The position numbers and the translations under genes are program-made. Positions 1 to 11,218 of a DNA stretch of 64,000 nucleotides are shown one piece after another (the first letter of the stretch is position 1; every line of letters starts with the position of its first letter). A model generated the notes under the pieces. It did no database searches. It was not told the DNA's origin and was given only the letters and a program-made list of their open reading frames with translations. This DNA is from Corallochytrium limacisporum. Taxonomy: Eukaryota; Opisthokonta. The stretch covers positions 74,651 to 138,650 of the forward strand of contig PDIP01000023.1 of assembly GCA_002811645.1 (NCBI GenBank), given 5' to 3'.

Positions 1-1258
1 CCTCCGAAGAAGCCCGTACCGCCAGCATTAGGAAATCCAGTGCCCTTGTTAGCACCTGCTCGGGAAGCGGCCGAGTTTGGTGCAGTAGCGGACAGTTGGC
101 CTCCTCCGGGGCGGATGGGAGCACCTCGGTTGGGCCCCGTGTTGCCAGTGTTGCGGTACGGAGCCGTTTGCCTCCCACCACGACCGCTGCCAGGCTGAGA
201 CTTGCTTTGGAGACGTCCGCCAGCGGCATTGCCCTGTTGTGCGGTGTAAGAACCAGGGCCAGGAGTGTCGTTCTTGCGCCCACCAGCGGGATCATTGCCG
301 CTTAGAGTGCTGTCAAAACCGTAATCAAAGCCAAGACCAAGCTCGGAAGGTCCTCCAAGGCCGGGCACGCCGCTTTGCTGCGGTCGCTGCTGACCTCCGC
401 CTGCCCGACTGTCGTACGGAACGGTTCCGGGGATGTTCGGGCTGGGATTGCGGGCAAAATCAAAGCCACTCGGACCCTGGCCACCAAGACCAAGGTTGCC
501 GCCTGCCACCTGTCCACCGGCAGCGCCAGCAGCGGCGGGATTGCCGTACATTCCAGACCAGCCCTGACCAGCACCACGACCCGCTCCACTGTAGCCACCG
601 GCACCGGCACCGCCGGCGGCGGATGAGTAGATAGAACCTCCACTGATTGGGTCCCACATGCCGCTGTTGCCCAAGTCACTATTGCCGTACGCATCGTAAC
701 CACCCTTCTTCTGAGCTCCGGATGCTCCCGTCTGGCCACCGCTCATGACACCCCCTAGTCCGTCAAAGTAGTTGCTGCCAGAAGCAAAGCCAGCTTGTCC
801 TCCAAGAGCAAACTGGGACTGCTTTCCCTGGTTGGGTAGACCACCACTTTGCCTCATGCCCAAGCTGTACATTTGCTGCTGCTGGGCGTAAGATGCAGCC
901 GTCAGGCTACCAGGAACATTGCCTCCCATACTGTAGACACCAGATGCACTACCTCCGACACCAGAGAAGAGTTCGGGCGTATGAGCAGCGGCCCGGTTCG
1001 GCAGACCTCCTTGCTGAGCCATGTTGGGACCTCCCATGGACATCACGTTCTGTTGCTGCATTCCACCGTACTGCTGTCTCTGACCGTACTGCTGCGGGCC
1101 CAGACCTGGCATTTGCCCAGTTTGCATAGGCGGCATACCAGAGACCTGTTGGCCTGGACGACCTGGCTGCTGACCGGGTGTTGCACGCGCAGCCGACTGA
1201 CGACGGGCCCGAGTCTGCTGTTGCTGTTGCTGTTTCTGCTGTTGTTGCTGCTGCTGCT

Positions 1259-1290
<32 letters not shown>

Positions 1291-1291
1291 T

Positions 1292-1323
<32 letters not shown>

Positions 1324-1687
1324 TGCTGTGGTTGTTGCTGCAGCTGCTGTTGCTGCTGTTGCTGCTGCTGTTGTGGCTGCTGTTGTTGGGATTGCTGCTG
1401 TAGCACCTGCTGCTGTTGTTGGGGCTGCCGAGCCTGCTGCTGAGGCAGACGTGCCTGTTGCTGAGGCTGACGAGATGGCTGCTGAGGCTGTCGAGATGGC
1501 TGCTGAGGCTGACGAGATGGTTGCTGAGGCTGACGAGACGGTTGTTGGAGACCAGCAGGTTGCTGCTGACGTCCCTGCTGTTGACCTGGCATTGGTTGAC
1601 GACCCATGCCTTGCTGTTGACGCTGAATACTGCCTGTTTGCGCTTGTGCCTGTGCCTGCGCCTGTGCCTGTGCCTGCGCCTGTGCCT

Positions 1688-1727
<40 letters not shown>

Positions 1728-3332
1728 TTGTGCCTGCGCCTGCATTTGCGCCAGCATCTGCGGCTGCTGCTGAGGCTTTCTTCCTTGTGGTGGCTGCATA
1801 TGCGGCGCCATTCCCATCTGCGAAGCTCCACTTCCACTCTGTCTCTGCGGTCCCCGCTGTGCGGCATTCATCTGAGCCTGCATGTACTGAGAATGGGTGG
1901 GCACTTGTGCTGCAGGCTTGTCCTGTTGTGACCGCTGAGGAGTCCTTGAGCCACCACTGCTGCTGCCGTAGCTGCCTGGTTGCTTCTGACTACCCGACAA
2001 GGTCTGACGTTGCACTGGTTTAGGAGGTCCGACCTGCTGGGGCAAGGTACCCTTAGACTGAGACTGGCGCGGCTGCGGCTGAGGAGGACGTGCTGCCTGG
2101 GAGTTGGCCTGTTTCGTTGTCCTCTGGAAGGAAGCCTGGCTGTGGAAGGGCAGCGCCTGATATTGGTATGTCATAGGACTCGCTTCCTTCTCCCCTTGTG
2201 ACGTAGAGCTGCCCAAGCTTGCCATTCCGCCGTAAGTCTGAGGACCTCCCAGCATTCCCGGACCAGCATTGTAAATGGAGGTGAAACTGCCAATACCTGC
2301 AGAGCCCATGCTGGGTGAACTTGAACTGCTTCCGACACTCTGTCTTGCTGCTGCAGTCTTTGCAGCCTGTGCTTTCTTTGATTCTTTGAGGCCTTTCTTT
2401 GTCTGGGCCTTGATTGGTAAGGGCTCCGATTCAGGAACTTCCTGAGGTTCGGACGCAGCCGCTTCCTTCTTAGACTTCTTCAATTTGCCCCTAGGCACGG
2501 GTTTGGGTATGCTCGGCAATTCCACATCCATCTTGTCTCCTTGCCCACCGTAAGCGGCTTGCGGAACGAGTCCTGAAGGCATTGAAAGGTCTGGCATCTC
2601 TGGGCCTGTGAGGCCTGCCGTAGAGCCCTTCTTCTTGCTTGACTTCTTATGTGGTACCTTGCCAACCAGGCCAGCTGTTGCAAGGTCAACGGCCTCAGCC
2701 GCCAGCGCTGCAGGATCCGGTACTGGTGCAGTCTTCTGAATTCGTCCCTTCTTCTGGTGCACTGGCTTTGAGAAATTTGAATAGTAATACTCCTCCAAAT
2801 TCTTTGCTTCTCCCTTTTTGATTGCTTTTGCGGCGGCATTTAACATCTTCGTATTAAAGATCAGACGCCCGTTGGAAGTCGGTTGCGCATTGGCAGCCGC
2901 AGCCATCGCTGCGGCAGCAGCGGCAGCGTCCGTGTTCATGGCGGTGGGCCCATTGGCTGGACCACCGAATAGGGCTGCTGCTGCTGCTGCGGCAGCGAGA
3001 TCAGCTGCACTGGCAGTGTCTCTGCGGTCCATTTTCTTGTTCTTGGCAACTCCCTTGGCAGGTCCCTTGGCATCTCCTTTGGCAGTCTTTGCGACTCCTT
3101 TCTTAATTCCTTTTGTGCCCTTGCCCTTGACTGCAGTCTTTTGCGCACCCTGAGTCGCTTCCAATGCAGCCATAATCGCTGCCGACGCGAGTTCATTTTT
3201 CTGTTTTGCCTTGGCCTTTGCCTGTGCTTTCTGCTTGGCCGGCTGTGCTTTTTTAGACTGTGATTTCTTTGATTTTGGTTCGCCGTGTGGCACCGCCGAC
3301 CAGGCGGCCACGGGACCTTTCTTTGGTGGCAT
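1..3332 (-). CDS. Large low-complexity poly-Q protein, C-terminus beyond window
   Basis: One open frame runs from an ATG at 3332-3330 to the left edge without a stop, so at least 1110 residues are visible and the C-terminus is missing. Residues 1-115 are Lys/Ala/Gln-rich and basic. Residues about 156-190 are the only part that looks folded and conserved (an IFNTKMLN stretch followed by EEYYYSNFSKP). Then come Ser/Gly/Gln-rich linkers, an alternating Gln-Ala run near 529-564 (GCCTGT/GCCTGC hexamers), several PSRQPQQ-like repeats near 591-631, and poly-Gln near 631-706 encoded by mixed CAG/CAA. The rest is Gly/Asn/Gln/Tyr/Pro-rich. This make-up is typical of nuclear co-regulators and condensate-forming proteins, but I recognise no family. 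ORFs on the other frames here (Leu-, Ala- or Val-rich) are shadows of the repeats. Confidence 0.85.
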
Positions 3333-4040
3333 TATGTGTTGAACGAAATATTATTTATACATCTGTGTCTGTTCTTCTTTAAACATTCAATTTCTGAATC
3401 CCTGTTCATGCGAAACACATGTTTAGATCCCTGTACAGTACTTTGCTTGTCGTTTTGAGCTTAGATATGTTCTGCAACGTTGAACCAAATAGAGACTTAG
3501 AATGTTTAATTGCTATCACTGCCAAGCATGGAAGACTTCACACTCACCACCCTGAAATAGCATTTGTGATTCATAGAGCCCTGTACTGCAGTCCATGCCT
3601 TCGGCTACCAAAAAGACCGACAACAGGTAGCATTGTATCATTGTACGCAATGAACCGTTATTTTTCTTTACACACACGACCACGTCCACGTAGAGTGCGC
3701 TGTCCCATCTTTTGCGGTTACTGTTCAGCCACTCCAGGACGAGAAACCGGTCAACCAAACTCACAAAAGCCACCCCGAAATGTGAGCGCTAAAAAGGACA
3801 GTATCAGTCGTCATACGCTCAGACGAGAAATTTATCTTGGACCGAGGAATGGCTTTATTTAACCGCTATATCCCCCCTTCCCTTTGCACATCATTTTCTT
3901 GTTCTGTCTCCGATTCAACCCCCTGCGTTGGCTATTGACCCCTCTTTCCCTATTTTTTTTGTTTTTTTTTTGCAAGACTTGGTGGGTACCCCTCTCTTCC
4001 CCCTCCCCCTTCCCCGTCCTTCCTTCGCCCCGCGGTGACA

Positions 4041-4063
4041 TTCTCTCTCTCTCTCTCTCTCTG
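4041..4063. repeat. (TC)n microsatellite
   Basis: A perfect TC dinucleotide tract of about 23 bp inside a pyrimidine-rich stretch between genes. Confidence 0.9.
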
Positions 4064-4203
4064 CTCTTTACATTTTTCTTCTGAGGCACTTTCCTTCCCA
4101 GCTGTCACCTCAGAAGGGCAGAGGCAGGGAGAGGGAAGGAGGGGTGTTTGCTGAGCCACATCATTCCCGAACGCTGCCACTTTTGCACGCACACACGCAC
4201 AAG

Positions 4204-4221
4204 CACACACACACACACACA
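4204..4221. repeat. (CA)n microsatellite
   Basis: An uninterrupted CA tract of about 18 bp in the intergenic region. Confidence 0.85.
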
Positions 4222-5142
4222 GAGCGCGCCTCCCAATCCCCGACACGCCCCCCCCCTGGAAGAGCGCAGAGAAACCGCCAAAGCCCCGAGTTTTTTTTAA
4301 CCTTCCAACTCGACGCAACCACCTAACCCACCCACCTCGTCCTGTGTCGCGCTTGACCCCTATGGATAGGAAGTTTTGGGAACACGCTGGTGAATATAGC
4401 GATAATTCTCAGGGGGTCACCCATTTTTTTTCTCCGCGTTCACAACTCTCACAGGGCTCTACTGACAGTCAGGGGAGCTAAGCGCCAAAGGGGGGCTCAC
4501 GGTGTATTTTAGGCAGCGGGGCACACTGTCGCGGTTGTGTGCCCGCTGGCACTACCTGGGCCCGGGGAGGGAACCACCCTCGCGCCTCTAAACTACGTGT
4601 CAAGGTTTTGCATGTTTGAAGCCCATTTCTATCTCTGTCGCCATCTTCCTGGTTGATGAGCACCTTCGGCCGCGCCTTTGTCCCCAGTGTGTGTGTGTGT
4701 GCGCGTGTTCGTAAGTGTGCGTGTGCTTTCCCGATTCCTTCGTCTGGCTTTTCGCACCGGAGAGAACACCGTCGTCGTGTTGTAGCGTAATGTCCACAGC
4801 AGCGGCATTCCTGGTTCATTTTCTTTGTGTTGTCGTTTTAGGTACGTGGAATGGTTGCGCGGTTCGTCTGAGAGGGGGGCGCGCGGGAGAGACGGACGTT
4901 GAGGAGAGCTCCCCCTCAGGTGCGCAGCAAAAGGACAAAAGTGAGAGACAGCAACACGCGTTGAAAAAAAAACGCCGCTCGGGCCCCGCTGTTTCGGCCG
5001 CTGCGTACCGCAGCTGAGCGTGCGCGCCATTGCTGGGCCCATCCCAAGGTTCGGGTTGGTCCCGTGGTGGTGGTGGTTGAAGCCCGCGCAAAAAATCTTG
5101 TGCTTTTATTTTTCCCTTTTTTTTTGGTACAGCGGAGCGAAA

Positions 5143-5161
5143 CCCCCCCCCCCCCCGGGGG
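5143..5161. repeat. C-run/G-run palindrome
   Basis: Fourteen C followed directly by five G. A second block of the same kind (GGGG-CCCCCC-GGGG) lies at 5233-5246. The pattern recurs in intergenic DNA throughout the window. Confidence 0.8.
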
Positions 5162-7028
5162 AAGGGTGGGAGTCAAGCGCGAAATCTTGGGCACGTCTTG
5201 ACCGGAGGTGTGAGGGAAGAGGGAGACAGGAAGGGGCCCCCCGGGGAAAGGGGGGGGTCTCTTTCTCCGCCACGGGCTTTTTGGATCCTGGGTGGGTTTG
5301 GCTAAGGAGAGCGGGGTCCATTTCTGGCAATTTTGTTGTAGGCCAGGGACGTAATTAGCAGCAGCCGCGACGTTGGGGTCTGGGTTTTCTATGGATTTTG
5401 GCTTGGCAGTTTCACTTGGCTTTTTGCTTTGTGGCTGGTCAGCAGAGTAGCGGGTGTTGGCCCAGCGGCTCAGCCGCGGCTGGGAGGAAGGGGTCAGTGG
5501 CATCAGCAAAAGATTGCTCATGATCCCGCACTTCTCTCAAGGCTGCATGCTGTCGCTGTAAATGGATAGGCTTTCATGCCTGGCTGGGTGCACAATATGT
5601 CCACTTCGTTGTTGGGCGTTGAAGATTCTGATGACCAGCAATGGTATGTCCTAAGACATAGTCTCGAATGATCATTGCAGGCAGGTACGCCAAGATCATT
5701 CCTGTGGGGACATCGTGCCCAAGAAACTCAGATGTCATCTCATCCTATCTGTGCTCCGGTCTCGTAGCAGAAGACACCTAACGTGTAATGTGCGATGGAT
5801 GCCTAGACCAGCAGTGCCAATACAAAGCACCCACCAACAATGAAGACGTAATAAGTTTGCACCAAACCCGCGATACCGGCAACAGAGTCGGCAGAAGCGG
5901 ACTTTTGGTACGCAGTTTTCGTCATCAGAGTTCCTCCCGCACTGATGCGCTGGTTGTCGGTTCTCCGTGGCTACCCTTCCTTGAAGAAGTGACATGTTGC
6001 GTTCCTCACAGTTCACTATAGCAAGCGGATTGCCTCTGGCTTGCGCACAATTAGTTCTCTATCCGCAGAGCGCCCCTAATCAATCCCCCTTCGACCACGA
6101 TAAGCGGTGCGGGGTCCCTTTTCCAGCACCTCGATTTTTGGCAGACGGAAGGGCCACAGACCGCGGTGCCGTCCAGTCCGTATACATTTTCTATTGAGAA
6201 AAAACCCCGAAGAGAGATCTCGGAGTTCTTGGCGGTACACGGATGGTCTATAACTAAGCGGTGGAAAATTGGGAAGGAGTGAGTAGAGGTTCCACAATAC
6301 AAACTACAAAAGCCATACATTCAATATTTATATTTCCATCGGCCGACCTGGTGGAGCTTTTGGGCGGGGTGCATTGATGGCCATCTATACCCCTCCCAAT
6401 GCACCGTGTGTGGGAACTTTTTTGCTGCATTGTGAAGAAGATAAATCCAATGTATTACAGATGGTGGTAGCAGACACACTGTGAATCTATGGAGAAATGA
6501 TTCCACCCCTGGTTGGTACACGCCGTCGTGTGTATTGCCTGTTGATGGCCCTGTGAGCCCACTACGCTCCTCACAGACGGAAAAGAATGGGATCGCGTGG
6601 CGCCCCTCCTTGTGTGCCGTCAGCAAGGCGAAAGGGAGAGCCGGTAACGATGGAATCCGGGCCGGATCAGAGGAGCACTGATCCAAGCCCTTGCAGTCGT
6701 GAGCCGTGCAAACGTTCGTTTCTGCGCAGGACAAGCGTGTTTTGGATCTGGGGTCTGCTAGAGTAAGTAGCAAGTGTCGTAGGAGTCGTTGCTGTGAGTT
6801 GTAGGGACGAAAGCGGCAAGGCATGATGTCTTGCTGGTGACAACAGAGACTACACCTTGCGCTATCTGTTTGTGAAAGCTAGTTGAGATCAGTGAGCACT
6901 GTGTCTGATGAAGGGCGGAGCAGGGTCGTGGTAGGGTCTGTAGAAGATAATTAGTAGTACACAGAATGCCTTTCCGGTGATTGTATCACACTGTTGAAGG
7001 TAACATCATTGCCTGCAGATCATACACA

Positions 7029-7996
7029 ATGGCGCTCGAAGGTATTGAAGTAGCTCTGATGGCCAGCACTAGTGCACCTGCTCCAATTGCGAGCAGTGTT
7101 GGCACTGGAGTGTTATCCTCTGCATTGATCCCGGGGTGGCTGCTCCAGGCCAGCGCTGACCTCACTGCAGGCACAGCTGGTGGTGTGGCTTTTGCGTGTA
7201 TGCAGGACACCCCTTCGACACAATTAAGGTGCGCATGCAAACAGCAGAAGGTGCGAACAAGCCTACCATGGTCAATGTTGCTCGTGATATTGTGCGAAGT
7301 GACAGACTCTGGGGTCTCTACAAGGGTGCCGTGCCTGCTATTGCTGCCAATGTGGCGGAGAATGCCACCCTGTTCATGTTCTACAAAAATTTCCAGCAGC
7401 TGGTTCTGTCTGGACTTCGCATCAAGGGTGACACCCGGGAAAGCGTGGAGGAATTGAATGCCTTGGAGAATGCCGTTGCGGGCGCCATAGCATCTGTCTG
7501 TACCAGTGTGATTCTGACACCGTGTGAACTGATAAAATGCCGCATGCAGACCTCGAATGCTAGTGCTTCCGCGGTCGTTCGTGAGGTGGTGGCCGCACAT
7601 GGCATGCCTGGTCTGTTTCGTGGTTTGACAAGCACCTGGGCTCGTGAGATTCCGGGCGGATTTGCGATGTTTGGTGCCTATGAGGGAGCTCGCGGTATCT
7701 TAGCTCGAGACGGTGACAAGGAGAACCTTGGTGCAATGCGTACTATCGTGGCCGGTGGCCTCGGTGGATGTGCCTTCTGGTCTCTCACTTACCCAATCGA
7801 TCTTGTAAAGTCTCGCATTCAGACCCATCCGGGTAAGATTGGCATTGTCACCATGACCTCCAACATTGTCCGCCAAGGTGGATGGGCTGCTCTGTACGCT
7901 GGAGTCGTGCCCACCCTCATCCGCTCTTTCCCGGCCAATGGTGCCCTCTTCGTTACGTACGAGTCGGTACGCAAAGTCCTGGGAGGCAGCGACTAG
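7029..7996 (+). CDS. SLC25A15-like mitochondrial carrier (one frame break)
   Basis: Member of the SLC25 mitochondrial carriers, closest in motif pattern to the ornithine/citrulline carrier of the inner membrane. The three repeat signatures are PFDTIKVRMQ, PCELIKCRMQ and PIDLVKSRIQ. The third repeat ends with the ornithine-carrier-like stretch IRSFPANGALFVTYE. The ATG at 7029 opens a frame that encodes the first helix to GGVAF (codon 55, ends 7193). The carrier then continues in another frame from GTG at 7196. Skipping the two bases 7194-7195 restores the family spacing and gives about 321 residues, a normal length. The break is too short to be an intron, so a sequence error or a true frameshift is likely. 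The exact substrate within the basic amino acid carriers is inferred. Confidence 0.85.
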
Positions 7997-8761
7997 AAGA
8001 CCACTAACGGTTAGTTTTAGATCCCATATCATTAAAGAAAGTAGAGTACATAGTTTCGTCAAAGTCTTGAATTCTGATGAGCATCTATCTCCAGAAAGCC
8101 ACGATGTTTGTCTTATGTCAAGATCATTCGATGTTCACTGCCGAGATTCCCGGTACCTGAGCGCCACCACAGAGGCCCAGCTGTCGGTATTGACACTCTC
8201 CTCAAGCGGCTCAAAAAACACACACAATCTCGCCCTCCCCCACCTCTCTGAGCACATTTTCAAAAACACACACAATTTTTTCTGGCCGAAAATTTTCACA
8301 GAGTTGAAATTTTAATTTTACGGAGAGTATTGAAATTATACTCTAATACTTTTAGTACTGATTTTTGGGCGGAGATCAAATCCTATAGTGAACGATACGG
8401 CTCCAGACAATGCACAGGGTCCCTGGTACTGAGTTCACATGCAGCGCGGTTAGGCCTGAAAGTGTGGCACCGAGGCTCTTGCGGCACAAGGTGTGAGCGG
8501 CCCACCAAAGGCTTTACAGGCAGTAGTGGCACCGTACGACTGGCACTGAGGACTGTGAGTATGAAACTTTACCACTTCATATGTTTACTTGCTGGGTCTC
8601 CCTATATGACAAGGAATTGTTATAACCATATGATAATTGGAACCAGTTATCAAGCAAGCTATTTGGATCTGTGTGGTTATTTAATTTCGGTGACTTAGCT
8701 GAAAATCCATACTGAGTTCGGGAATATTTAATCCGATCGGGTCCAAAAACAGATACCAATC
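7997..8761. other. Intergenic, carrier to eL15
   Basis: No supported gene. It should hold the carrier 3' UTR and the eL15 promoter. AT-rich just before the eL15 start. Confidence 0.5.
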
Positions 8762-9376
8762 ATGGGTGCCTACAAATACGTTCAGGAGCTGCAGCATCGC
8801 AAGCAGTCCGATGTCATGCGCTACCTTGCCCGTGTGCGCACCTGGCACTTCCGCCAGATGAGTGCTGTGCACCGTGCTCCTCGCTCTACTCGCCCCGACA
8901 AGGCCCGCCGTCTGGGATACAAGGCCAAGCAGGGATACTGCATCTATCGCGTTCGCGTGCGCCGTGGTGGCCGCAAGAACCCCGTGTCCAAGGGTATTGC
9001 TTATGGTAAGCCTAAGGGAGCTGGTATTGAGCAGATCAAGTTCCGCCGCAACCTGCGTTCCGTCGCCGAGGAGCGTGTCGGTCGCCGCATCGGATCCCTG
9101 CGTGTGCTGAACTCTTACTGGGTGGCTCAGGATGCTACCTACAAGTACTTCGAGGTCATCATGGTCGATCCTCAGCACACCAAGATCCGCAACGACGCCC
9201 GCATCAACTGGATCGCCAAGCCGGTGCACAAGCACCGCGAACTGCGTGGTCTCACCTCCGCTGGCAAGAGCTCTCGTGGTCTGGGCAAGAACCACGGCTT
9301 CAACAAGACCATCGGTGGTTCTCGCCGTACCAACTGGAAGAAGCGCCAGACTCTCAGCGTGCGTCGCTACCGCTAA
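8762..9376 (+). CDS. RPL15: 60S ribosomal protein eL15
   Basis: A complete 204-residue eL15, the usual length of the family. It starts [10 protein letters not shown] and keeps family stretches such as [16 protein letters not shown], a Gly-Lys-rich middle and the basic end SVRRYR. It binds 28S rRNA in the large ribosomal subunit. The gene is one exon. Codons end strongly in C or G (for example CGC, AAG, ATC), stronger than in neighbours, as expected of a highly expressed gene. It converges on the PSMG2 gene. Confidence 0.97.
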   Translation: MGAYKYVQELQHRKQSDVMRYLARVRTWHFRQMSAVHRAPRSTRPDKARRLGYKAKQGYCIYRVRVRRGGRKNPVSKGIAYGKPKGAGIEQIKFRRNLRSVAEERVGRRIGSLRVLNSYWVAQDATYKYFEVIMVDPQHTKIRNDARINWIAKPVHKHRELRGLTSAGKSSRGLGKNHGFNKTIGGSRRTNWKKRQTLSVRRYR

Positions 9377-9744
9377 TTGGTATGATCATGCTGTCTGTAA
9401 GGAATCTTCTTTTAGCACAATCATCTTATATTTACTTTTCCATAGCATACGTTTCTGTCGTCGCATATTATCAAAACAATTTACTGCACCGGCGTTTTTC
9501 ATGGGGTAAGTCAATTAGGGGCTCTACATGAGCAAGCAGGAAGGTCTGGAAGATTCATTGCTGTAATGTACTAGAAACTCTGAATGTCTCTGGTGTGACC
9601 GCTTGTTCTGCAACATTCGAAAGCCCCTTCCTATCCTTCAAGTACGTCGAAATCATATAAAGGCGCATAGTAAAATCCTTTTAATTATATTGAATGCATC
9701 TTAGAAGTACATGGCCATTCTTTGCTTGTGTGGATGGTGATAGC
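9377..9744. other. Convergent 3' intergenic, eL15/PSMG2
   Basis: 368 bp, AT-rich, holding the 3' ends of two converging genes. No ORF that I can support. Confidence 0.5.
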
Positions 9745-10560
9745 TTAGTAAATGACATCGTGGACGGGGACTAGACCAGCGGTGGCCCACGACTCTGGGG
9801 TAACAATCGCGTCAGGGACTTTGCCGTTGTTGAACATTTCCAGTAGAGGACCAGCAAAGTGTTGTGCAACTACGTGGCCAGAACCTTCAGTAACGTACCG
9901 TAGAAGGGCGCTGATGGATATGGACTCTGCAGTCTTTGGTTCAGTGGTAACCAAACGGAACAAGCGCGAGACTATACCAGAATCGGGAAGGATGTCGTCG
10001 TTGAACGGTTCACGCTTGCCCCTGGCAAACATAAGATTTTGCTCATGGGACGTTACGTCGAATTTCTTGAAGCCAGCACTCTCAAAGAGTTTCTCCGATG
10101 CCTCACCTTCAGCCCCGATAAGATAGAATGTTTCCTGGAGCATGCTAATCTCACTGTCCAGCATATTCGTGCTGTCCAGCCCTCCGAGAACAACGAGGTT
10201 TGTCAAATTCAATGACTTCATCCAATCGAGCAGTCCACGGGCAAAATCAGTTCTCTTGCCACCATGCAAAGGTGCGCGCTGTTGGATGATGATCAATTTG
10301 GTACTGGTGCTCTGGTACACCTCGAGAGACGTACTGAGTCCAGCTAGCCGACCATCAGTCGCACCGTACGCATTCTTTCCAGCTACCTGCACGACGGCGT
10401 TGGAAGTCAGACACCCGATTCGAGTGCAGTCTTCAATATTTTGAATCAGTAGATCTACCACACATTGCCCCAACTTTGTACCAGTGAAAGAAGCAAGAAG
10501 TACTGTGGTGCCGGAAGCGGCATCAAGGGACTTGCCCGGTAATACGTCCAGTTGCACCAT
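9745..10560 (-). CDS. PSMG2: Proteasome assembly chaperone 2
   Basis: 271 residues from the ATG at 10560 to TAA at 9745-9747. PSMG2 (PAC2, yeast Add66) pairs with PSMG1 and guides assembly of the 20S proteasome alpha ring in the cytosol. Seen here: the N-terminal SFTGTKLGQCVVDLLIQ strand-helix, the NAYGATDG turn, and the C-terminal block LLRYVTEGSGHVVAQ, which matches the conserved LLKFVSEGDN region of the family. I use the ATG rather than an upstream GTG because it places the conserved N-terminus correctly. Head to head with SUA5 across 0.66 kb. Confidence 0.85.
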   Translation of the reverse strand: MVQLDVLPGKSLDAASGTTVLLASFTGTKLGQCVVDLLIQNIEDCTRIGCLTSNAVVQVAGKNAYGATDGRLAGLSTSLEVYQSTSTKLIIIQQRAPLHGGKRTDFARGLLDWMKSLNLTNLVVLGGLDSTNMLDSEISMLQETFYLIGAEGEASEKLFESAGFKKFDVTSHEQNLMFARGKREPFNDDILPDSGIVSRLFRLVTTEPKTAESISISALLRYVTEGSGHVVAQHFAGPLLEMFNNGKVPDAIVTPESWATAGLVPVHDVIY

Positions 10561-11218
10561 ATCTAAGACATTGCTGATGGAACACCGTCTCGCACTCGTC
10601 AGCAGTGTCACATTATACCTTTAGATCAGACCCTGTAAATCCTTACATAGGTGTTTTGCAGTAAAATGCCATACTTACTCTCGGATCAAATTGTGACGTG
10701 TAAACGAATTCGGCCGGCCACTGGCACCCCACCTTTGATATGGCTTTTTCGTCGATGGCTTCTTGGTGTTTTCCAAGGGTAAGACGTATTGATTAATAAA
10801 GTATTGATCTATTGTTTTGGAAACCCGCTCCTCGGGGGCCCGTTTTCCTTTGCTACACGGGCGAGTGAAAGGCAGGCAGACGTCTGCACCTCCTTTTAAA
10901 GGGGGCACCCTCCCCCTCGGAACAGTTCACGTGGTGCCCCTTCTTTGCTATGTCTGAGACCCGCCCGGCAGTTTTCCACGTCTCAAGGCAGGGACTAATG
11001 GGAGGGAGCTTCAGAGACCCGCCGTGCCAGCGTCAGCAACGGTTTCGCGGAAAAGCATGCGTAGCGCAAGCACGCACAAAATGTTTGCATACACTGTTTG
11101 GACAGGTACTCGGAAGAATTAGATGCTTGACTTCCAAAACATTGTTGTATGTGATCTGAACAGAATGCCCCAATTCAATTGTTCCAGATGGCAGGTATGA
11201 ATGGAGATGTCTTGATTT
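10561..11218. other. Divergent intergenic, PSMG2/SUA5
   Basis: 658 bp between two divergent starts, so probably a shared or back-to-back promoter region. No supported ORF. Confidence 0.5.

Larger units (their letters stand above)
3333..7028. other. 3.7 kb intergenic, no supported gene
   Basis: This region separates the divergent poly-Q gene and carrier gene. It contains a (TC)n tract at 4041-4063, a (CA)n tract at 4204-4221, a short GT tract near 4690, and C-run/G-run palindromes at 5143-5161 and 5233-5246. Two ATG-initiated ORFs of 147 codons (3419-3862, +) and 167 codons (6321-6824, -) show no recognisable family. Promoters and 5' untranslated regions of both flanking genes should lie here. 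Confidence 0.6.

Noticed and set aside
849-2023. Leu-, Ala/Val- and Ser/Asn-rich frames on both strands
   Set aside because: They are other-frame readings of the CAG/CAA and GCC-TGT repeats of the poly-Q gene on the minus strand.
3419-3862. 147-codon ATG frame on the plus strand
   Set aside because: No recognisable family, no codon bias like neighbouring genes, and it overlaps the expected promoter of the poly-Q gene. Cannot be excluded as a small gene.
6321-6824. 167-codon ATG frame on the minus strand
   Set aside because: Composition looks random and it matches nothing. It lies in the probable promoter area of the carrier gene.
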